Part shown: positions 59,973-64,000 of the stretch, in pieces
Numbering within the stretch: position 1 is the first letter of the stretch
Layout: every line of letters starts with the position of its first letter
DNA from: Eubacterium sp.
GTDB lineage: Bacteria; Bacillota; Clostridia; Oscillospirales; Acutalibacteraceae
DNA length: 64,000 bases
Assembly: GCA_015655975.1 (NCBI GenBank)
Contig: DVEP01000026.1
Span: 44,277 to 108,276, forward strand
Direction: 5' to 3'
The notes under the pieces: model-generated
Told to the model about the DNA's origin: nothing
Database searches by the model: none
The model's input: only the letters and a program-made list of their open reading frames with translations
Translations under genes and position numbers: made by a program

Positions 59973-60782
59973 ATGAAATATCAAAATATTATTGATATGC
60001 ACACTCATTCTGACAATTCTTTTGACGGCAACCATTCGGCAATTCTGCTTTGTGAGAGCGCATTCAATAAAAAAGCAAAAGCGATAGCAATTACAGACCA
60101 TTGTGAAATTGACTCGAAAACAATGGACTTCAGAGCTTTGACAATCAATTCTTTTGTAAATACTAAAATGGCTCAAGATTCTTTTTGCGGCAATTTTATT
60201 GTAATGCAAGGTATAGAACTCGGTCAGGCTTTGTACAACAAACCGTTGGCAGAACAAATTTTAAACGATTTTGAGTATGATTTTGTTTTGGGCTCAATTC
60301 ACAATTTAAAAGATATGGAAGACTTCTTTTTCCTTGACTATAAGCAGTACGATGTTGACGATTTGCTGACAAAATATTTCGAAACAGAACTTGAACTTGC
60401 AAGGTGGAATAAGTTTGACAGTCTTGCTCATTTAACATATCCTTTCAGATACATATATGACAGAGAAAACTATAAACCCGATTTAAACAAGTTTTCTGAT
60501 TTGATAGATGAAATTCTCTTGACTTTGGTAAAAAATCAAAAGGCTTTGGAAATAAATACTTCAGGCTTGTTTATGAAAATGGGTGAAACACTGCCGTGTG
60601 AAAGTATTGTTAAAAGATTTAAGGAACTCGGCGGAGAGTATATTACAATAGGTTCAGACGCGCACTATGCAGAAAAAATTTGCAACGGAGTTGAAGAGGG
60701 TCTTGAACTCGCGCAAAAGTGCGGTTTTGAATATATAACAATTTATCAAAAAAGAGAACCGGTATTAATACCGATAGAATAA
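59973..60782 (+). CDS. PHP-domain histidinol-phosphatase-family protein
   Basis: A 269-residue PHP metal phosphoesterase. Metal motifs are NIIDMHTHSDNSFDG, AITDHCEID, GIELG, LGSIHN, SLAHLTYP and GSDAHYAEKI. It resembles HisJ-type histidinol phosphate phosphatase (last phosphatase step of histidine synthesis), but no his gene is nearby, so another phosphoester substrate is possible. GAGGTAATTAA precedes ATG. Confidence 0.85.
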   Translation: MKYQNIIDMHTHSDNSFDGNHSAILLCESAFNKKAKAIAITDHCEIDSKTMDFRALTINSFVNTKMAQDSFCGNFIVMQGIELGQALYNKPLAEQILNDFEYDFVLGSIHNLKDMEDFFFLDYKQYDVDDLLTKYFETELELARWNKFDSLAHLTYPFRYIYDRENYKPDLNKFSDLIDEILLTLVKNQKALEINTSGLFMKMGETLPCESIVKRFKELGGEYITIGSDAHYAEKICNGVEEGLELAQKCGFEYITIYQKREPVLIPIE

Positions 60783-60882
60783 GGTGGTGGAAAGCAGAAT
60801 TCGGTGAAAATGATTGAGTTAAAATGTATTTTAATATCTTAAAATTTAGATTTAAGTGATTAATAAGGGGGATATCACTAAT

Positions 60883-62055
60883 ATGGATTATGGTAAATTA
60901 CTCAATAAAAATCTTTTAAATGTAGAACCGTCAGGAATAAGAAAATTTTTCAGCATTGCGCAGGAAATGGACGATGTCATATCTTTGGGTGTAGGGGAAC
61001 CCGACTTTTTGACTCCGTACCATGTACGCGAAACAGCAATTAAGTCGCTTGAAAAAGGCGATACAAAGTACACTGCAAACGCAGGTCTTGCAAGTCTCAG
61101 AAAAGAAATAGCAAATTTCTATGAAAGAAAGTATTCTGTGAAATATGAATCGGAAACAGAAGCGCTCGTTACGGTAGGCGGTTCTGAGGGCATAGATTTG
61201 TGTATCAGGTCTTTTGTAAGCGCAGGCGACGAAGTTATAGTTCCCGAACCGTCATTTGTTTGTTATAAACCGATAGTTGAGGTTTGCGGAGGCACTGCAG
61301 TTCCGATTGAATTAAAAGTTGAAAATAAATTCAGACTTACTGCAGAGGAACTTGAAAATGCAATTACGGATAAAACAAAATTGCTGGTTTTGCCGTTTCC
61401 CAACAATCCGACAGGCGCAGTAATGCGAAAAGAAGATTTGGAAGCTATCGCAGAAGTGATAAGAAAGCACGACTTGTTTGTTTTGTCTGACGAAATATAC
61501 AGTGAACTTACATACGGAAATGTACCGCATATTTCGATAGCGTCTCTTGACGGCATGAAAGAGCGCACTGTTGTAATAAACGGCTTTTCAAAAACTTATT
61601 CTATGACGGGTTGGCGACTTGGCTATGCGCTCGGACCGGCGCCTGTTATTAAACAGATGACTAAGTTGCACCAGTACGCTATAATGAGCGCTCCTACTAC
61701 ATCGCAATATGCAGCCATTGACGCGCTTAAAAACTGTGATGAAGATGTTGCCGCTATGGTTGCAGAATATGATGAAAGAAGAAAATTTATTGTATCTGCT
61801 TTCAGAAATATAGGTCTTGACTGTTTTGAACCTGAAGGAGCATTTTACTGTTTTCCTTGTATTAAATCAACAGGTATGACATCAACCGAATTTTGTGAAA
61901 CACTCATAAATAAAAAACATGTTGCCGTTGTTCCCGGCTCTGCTTTCGGAAAAAGCGGGGAGGGTTTCATCAGGGTTTCGTATTGCTATTCTATTGAAGA
62001 AATCAAAGAGGCAGTTCGTATCATCGGCGAATTTGTAAATGAAATAAGGAAATGA
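60883..62055 (+). CDS. Class I/II PLP-dependent aminotransferase
   Basis: About 391 residues, fold type I. EPSGIRKFFSIAQEMDDVISLGVGEPDF opens the domain; PLP Lys237 is in NGFSKTYSMTGWRLGY; FPNNPTGAVM and VLSDEIYSELTY carry the Asn and Asp ligands; the carboxylate-binding Arg is near GFIRVSYCYS. Substrate cannot be told; close relatives are often labelled aspartate or aromatic aminotransferases. The ATG at 60883 has AAGGGGG upstream at about 11 bases; a GTG at 60856 is in frame but unsupported. It lies 1 base before ispE. Confidence 0.88.
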   Translation: MDYGKLLNKNLLNVEPSGIRKFFSIAQEMDDVISLGVGEPDFLTPYHVRETAIKSLEKGDTKYTANAGLASLRKEIANFYERKYSVKYESETEALVTVGGSEGIDLCIRSFVSAGDEVIVPEPSFVCYKPIVEVCGGTAVPIELKVENKFRLTAEELENAITDKTKLLVLPFPNNPTGAVMRKEDLEAIAEVIRKHDLFVLSDEIYSELTYGNVPHISIASLDGMKERTVVINGFSKTYSMTGWRLGYALGPAPVIKQMTKLHQYAIMSAPTTSQYAAIDALKNCDEDVAAMVAEYDERRKFIVSAFRNIGLDCFEPEGAFYCFPCIKSTGMTSTEFCETLINKKHVAVVPGSAFGKSGEGFIRVSYCYSIEEIKEAVRIIGEFVNEIRK

Positions 62056-62056
62056 A

Positions 62057-62935
62057 ATGAAAATAGAAATTAACGCTTATGCAAAAATAAACTTAATGCT
62101 TGACATAATCGGCAGGCGAAATAACGGCTATCACGATTTGTTTATGGTTATGCAGTCAATAAGTTTACACGACACATTGGTTGTTGAAAACAATAATTTA
62201 AATAAAATTGCAATCACTTGCGACGACGCAACAATTCCTTTAAATGAAAAGAATATTGTTCACAAGGTTGCAACTGAGTTTTTTAAGTTCACGAAAATCA
62301 ACAACGGCGTTAATATTGATATAAAAAAAAGAATTCCTCACGCAGCAGGTATGGCAGGCGGAAGCGCAGACGGTGCGGCGGTTGCCATAGCGCTTGATAA
62401 AATATTTAATACAAACCTTACCGTAAAAGAACTTTGTGAAATAGGCGGAAAAGTCGGTGCAGATATTCCGTTTTGTATTCAGGGCGGTACCATGCTTGTA
62501 CAGGGGATAGGCGATGTTTTGAACAAAATGAAAGATATGCCCGATTGTCATATCCTGATTGTTAAACCTCCTGTTGATGTAAATACCGCAGAGGCATATA
62601 AACAATATGATTTGTTCTCAAAAAGATATACGCCTAAAAAGTTTGAAATGATGCAGGCTGTTCAAAACGGAAACTTAAAAGACATTTGTTTAAATATGTC
62701 AAACACTTTTGAGCAGTTTATTGAAGTTCCTCAAAAAGTGGAAATCAAAAGAATAATGCGTGAAAACGGTGCAATCGGTTCGTGTATGAGCGGAAGTGGT
62801 CCTACGGTTTTCGGTGTTTTCGACGATAAAACGCTTGCTGAAAATTGCGCTGAGAAAATGAACGAACTCGGTAAGGATATATTTATATGCAGACCTTTTA
62901 ATAAAGGTTGTAAAATAGTAAATATTGTTGAATAA
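62057..62935 (+). CDS. ispE: 4-(cytidine 5'-diphospho)-2-C-methyl-D-erythritol kinase
   Basis: A 292-residue GHMP kinase of the MEP isoprenoid pathway. NAYAKINLMLDIIGRRNNGYHDLFMVMQSISLHDTL, the ATP loop IPHAAGMAGGSADGAAVA, KVGADIPFCIQGGTMLVQGIGD and CMSGSGPTVFGVF are diagnostic. AAGGAAATG precedes ATG. Followed by a terminator that runs into the spoIIR 5' region; ispE next to spoIIR is a familiar clostridial arrangement. Confidence 0.95.
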   Translation: MKIEINAYAKINLMLDIIGRRNNGYHDLFMVMQSISLHDTLVVENNNLNKIAITCDDATIPLNEKNIVHKVATEFFKFTKINNGVNIDIKKRIPHAAGMAGGSADGAAVAIALDKIFNTNLTVKELCEIGGKVGADIPFCIQGGTMLVQGIGDVLNKMKDMPDCHILIVKPPVDVNTAEAYKQYDLFSKRYTPKKFEMMQAVQNGNLKDICLNMSNTFEQFIEVPQKVEIKRIMRENGAIGSCMSGSGPTVFGVFDDKTLAENCAEKMNELGKDIFICRPFNKGCKIVNIVE

Positions 62936-62940
62936 TCAGA

Positions 62941-62982
62941 AAAAAACCTGTCAATCATTAAAGTGAAAGGCAGGTTTTTTGT
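62941..62982 (+). terminator. ispE terminator
   Basis: AAAAAACCTG (62941-62950), extended by TC, pairs with GG-CAGGTTTTTT (to 62980), followed by GTTTT. The stem lies directly before the spoIIR start. Confidence 0.82.
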
Positions 62983-62983
62983 T

Positions 62984-63613
62984 TTGTTACTTAAAAGAAA
63001 TTCAAAACTAATCATATTTTTCAGTACATTTTTGGCAATAGTTATGGCGTTTTGCTATTTTGCTCCGTTTTTTAAAAAGAGTTTAGATATATCGCACGAT
63101 GTTTTAAGGCTGCATATTGTAGCAAATTCAGATTTGACAAAAGACCAAACTGTTAAGTTGAAAGTCAGAGATGCGGTTTTGACAGCTATGAGCGATAAGT
63201 TTTCAAGTTCAAAATCTTTGGATGATACTTTAAACATTGCAAATGAAAATAAAGATTATATGAAAAATGTTGTCAATAATGAATTGAAAAAGTACGGTTT
63301 TGAATATGATTCTAATATTGAAGTAAAAAAAGAATATTTCAATACAAGATCGTACAACGATGTTACTTTGCCCGCAGGATGCTATAACTCTGTTGTGATA
63401 ACTCTCGGCAACGGCGAAGGAAAAAATTGGTGGTGCGTAATGTATCCTGCAATTTGTCTTCCCGAAGTAAGCGACAGTGAACTTGATAAAGTTTTGGATG
63501 ACGATGAAATGGGCGTCATCAGTAACAGTAAATATGATGTTAGATTTAAAATAGTGGAGATATATGAAAAAGTTAAAAGTATGTTTGAAAATAAAGTAAT
63601 GAGAACAAGGTAA
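62984..63613 (+). CDS. spoIIR: Stage II sporulation protein R
   Basis: About 209 residues. An N-terminal signal/anchor helix (SKLIIFFSTFLAIVMAFCYFAP) is followed by the conserved VLRLHIVANSDLTKDQTVKLKVRDAVLTAM and LPAGCYNSVVITLGNGEGKNWWCVMYPAICLPE. SpoIIR is made in the forespore and signals to activate SpoIIGA, which processes pro-sigma-E in the mother cell, so it is a strong sporulation marker. The start is TTG 62984 by inference: upstream GTG 62963 lies in the ispE terminator stem, and GGCAGG sits 9 bases before the TTG. Weak site; low translation is plausible. Confidence 0.9.
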   Translation: MLLKRNSKLIIFFSTFLAIVMAFCYFAPFFKKSLDISHDVLRLHIVANSDLTKDQTVKLKVRDAVLTAMSDKFSSSKSLDDTLNIANENKDYMKNVVNNELKKYGFEYDSNIEVKKEYFNTRSYNDVTLPAGCYNSVVITLGNGEGKNWWCVMYPAICLPEVSDSELDKVLDDDEMGVISNSKYDVRFKIVEIYEKVKSMFENKVMRTR

Positions 63614-63723
63614 AATGCTTGTTTGCTTTTAAAGCAGTTTTATAAAATAAAATGTATTGCTATCCTAAACTTTAAAACATTTCAGTAAAAAAGCGAAAAG
63701 TGGCAGAAAACGACAAAAAAATA

Positions 63724-63751
63724 AGAACCAAATCGGTTAAGATTTGGTTCT
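63724..63751 (-). terminator. Minus-strand terminator directly after the tRNA-Trp 3' fragment
   Basis: Read on the minus strand, AGAACCAAATC and GATTTGGTTCT form an 11-bp stem (63724-63734 and 63741-63751) with a six-base loop, followed by TATTTTTTT. It lies 6 bases beyond the CCA end, as expected for a genuine tRNA terminator. Confidence 0.85.
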
Positions 63752-63757
63752 ATGACT

Positions 63758-63802
63758 TGGCAGGGGCAGAAGGACTTGAACCCTCGGCACGCGGTTTTGG
63801 AG
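63758..63802 (-). pseudogene. 3' half of tRNA-Trp (anticodon loop to CCA), truncated
   Basis: The minus strand reads CTCCAAA (the anticodon loop of tRNA-Trp, anticodon CCA), ACCGC (3' anticodon stem), GTGCC (variable loop), T-arm GAGGG-TTCAAGT-CCTTC, TGCCCCT (3' acceptor strand), G and CCA. All parts are intact. The 5' side should continue with the GCGGT stem, D-arm and AGGGGCA acceptor strand, but reads CTTTTCG and then unrelated sequence. So exactly the 5' half is missing, with the break at the anticodon loop. The native terminator still follows. This is the usual appearance of the displaced end of a tRNA gene used as an attachment site. Confidence 0.85.
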
Positions 63803-63863
63803 CGAAAAGCACGCTTTCAGTTAAGCCGCGTGTCGAAATTCATTCCCTCAAAATCCACATAAT

Positions 63864-63900
63864 AACAGCACTTTCGGGATTTGAAAGTGCTGTTCGTTTT
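63864..63900 (+). terminator. Strong hairpin terminator with no gene directly before it
   Basis: AACAGCACTTTC (63864-63875) pairs perfectly with GAAAGTGCTGTT (63883-63894) around a seven-base loop, followed by CGTTTT. There is no plus-strand gene between spoIIR and this site. Confidence 0.7.
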
Positions 63901-63917
63901 GTATGTAAAAAAGGCAA

Positions 63918-63936
63918 CCACCTGCTATGCAGGTGG
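63918..63936. repeat. GC-rich hairpin resembling an IS200/IS605 terminal structure
   Basis: CCACCTGC (63918-63925) TAT GCAGGTGG (63929-63936) is a perfect 8-bp stem with a 3-base loop, in otherwise AT-rich DNA and followed by an A-rich stretch. Short subterminal hairpins of this kind mark ends of Y1-transposase elements. The transposase itself would lie beyond the window, so the assignment is tentative. Confidence 0.4.
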
Positions 63937-64000
63937 AAAAGAAAAAGCTTAAGCGAGGAAAGAAGTGACAAAATAAAAACACCTTGATATATTTAGGAAT

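Larger units (their letters stand above)
63803..64000. mobile_element. Possible start of an integrated element (no complete gene visible)
   Basis: From the tRNA break to the window end I see no convincing gene. The stretch holds CCGCGTG (63826-63832), an inverted copy of part of the tRNA fragment; a strong hairpin at 63864-63894; and a second hairpin at 63918-63936 resembling an IS200/IS605 end. AGGAA near the last bases could be a ribosome site for a gene beyond the window. The mobile-element reading is inference from the split tRNA. Confidence 0.4.

Noticed and set aside
60810..60842. Ten-codon frame before the aminotransferase as a leader peptide
   Set aside because: No run of regulatory codons and no attenuator hairpin follows; nothing supports attenuation.
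62963..62983. GTG start for spoIIR at 62963
   Set aside because: It lies inside the ispE terminator stem; the family N-terminus begins later.
63700..63987. A 95-codon plus-strand frame containing AGAEGLEPSARGFG
   Set aside because: It is the antisense translation of the tRNA-Trp fragment, a well-known false protein motif, and it runs on through two hairpins. No ribosome site.
1..64000. CRISPR arrays, rRNA genes, complete tRNA genes, prophage modules
   Set aside because: No regularly spaced repeats, rRNA signatures or phage structural genes are seen; the only tRNA sequence is the truncated tRNA-Trp.

Overview
The window is a contiguous piece of an AT-rich bacterial chromosome from a Gram-positive, endospore-lineage member of the Clostridia. 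The evidence is the gene families and orders (fhs with tsaE-tsaB-rpiB, RNase J-rplI-dnaB-tilS-hpt-ftsH, tig-clpP-clpX-lon-engB, M50 peptidase-radical SAM-DUF2344, ylqF-rnhB-yraN, spoIIR), strong AGGAGG-type ribosome sites, TTG and GTG starts, and canonical TTGACA/TATAAT promoters. A gut Oscillospiraceae/Ruminococcaceae-type organism is my inference; no rRNA is present to test it. Nearly all of the window is dense housekeeping sequence with short gaps. There is no CRISPR array, prophage block, complete tRNA or rRNA.

Layout. 1-1.6 kb: end of a parvulin-type foldase, then a small coiled-coil protein and a lone class I fumarase/tartrate dehydratase beta subunit. 1.6-6.3 kb: a RodA/FtsW-type SEDS protein divergent from an operon of formate-THF ligase, the tRNA t6A genes tsaE and tsaB, and rpiB. 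6.3-14.2 kb: transport, with an asymmetric ABC exporter pair, a MATE pump and a GPH-type MFS symporter carrying a long charged C-terminal extension. 14.2-18.5 kb: pyrophosphatase, CCA enzyme, an N-acetylneuraminate-lyase-like aldolase and two poorly known proteins. 18.5-20.4 kb, minus strand: NSS-family symporter and RNase HI.

20.5-28.2 kb is one long information-processing operon (rnj, rplI, dnaB, tilS, hpt, ftsH). 28.3-32.6 kb encodes a divergent type IIA topoisomerase pair. 32.7-44 kb holds secG, an exonuclease, a class A PBP, ruvX, an M50 protease, the radical SAM/DUF2344 pair, rplS with a leader, ylqF, rnhB, yraN and thrC, followed by a tiny antisense-oriented DUF1540 Cys-rich protein. 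44.3-52.7 kb: metallophosphoesterase, trigger factor, ClpP, ClpX, Lon, EngB and a diaminopimelate decarboxylase-like enzyme. 52.7-58 kb: YerC/TrpR-like regulator, methyltransferase, Hsp33, acyltransferase, a membrane protein, NfeD and SPFH protein. 58.1-59.8 kb, minus strand: UPF0210 and ACT-domain protein. 60-63.6 kb: PHP phosphatase, aminotransferase, IspE and SpoIIR.

The right edge (63.7-64 kb) differs in kind. It carries only the 3' half of a tRNA-Trp gene on the minus strand, cut exactly at the anticodon loop and still followed by its own terminator. Beyond the cut lies unrelated sequence with strong hairpins, one resembling an IS200/IS605 end. This is what the displaced end of a tRNA looks like after a mobile element integrates, so the window probably stops just inside an integrated element. 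The other notable unit is the topoisomerase pair, which keeps its catalytic residues but departs from GyrB/ParE and GyrA/ParC in several signature motifs.
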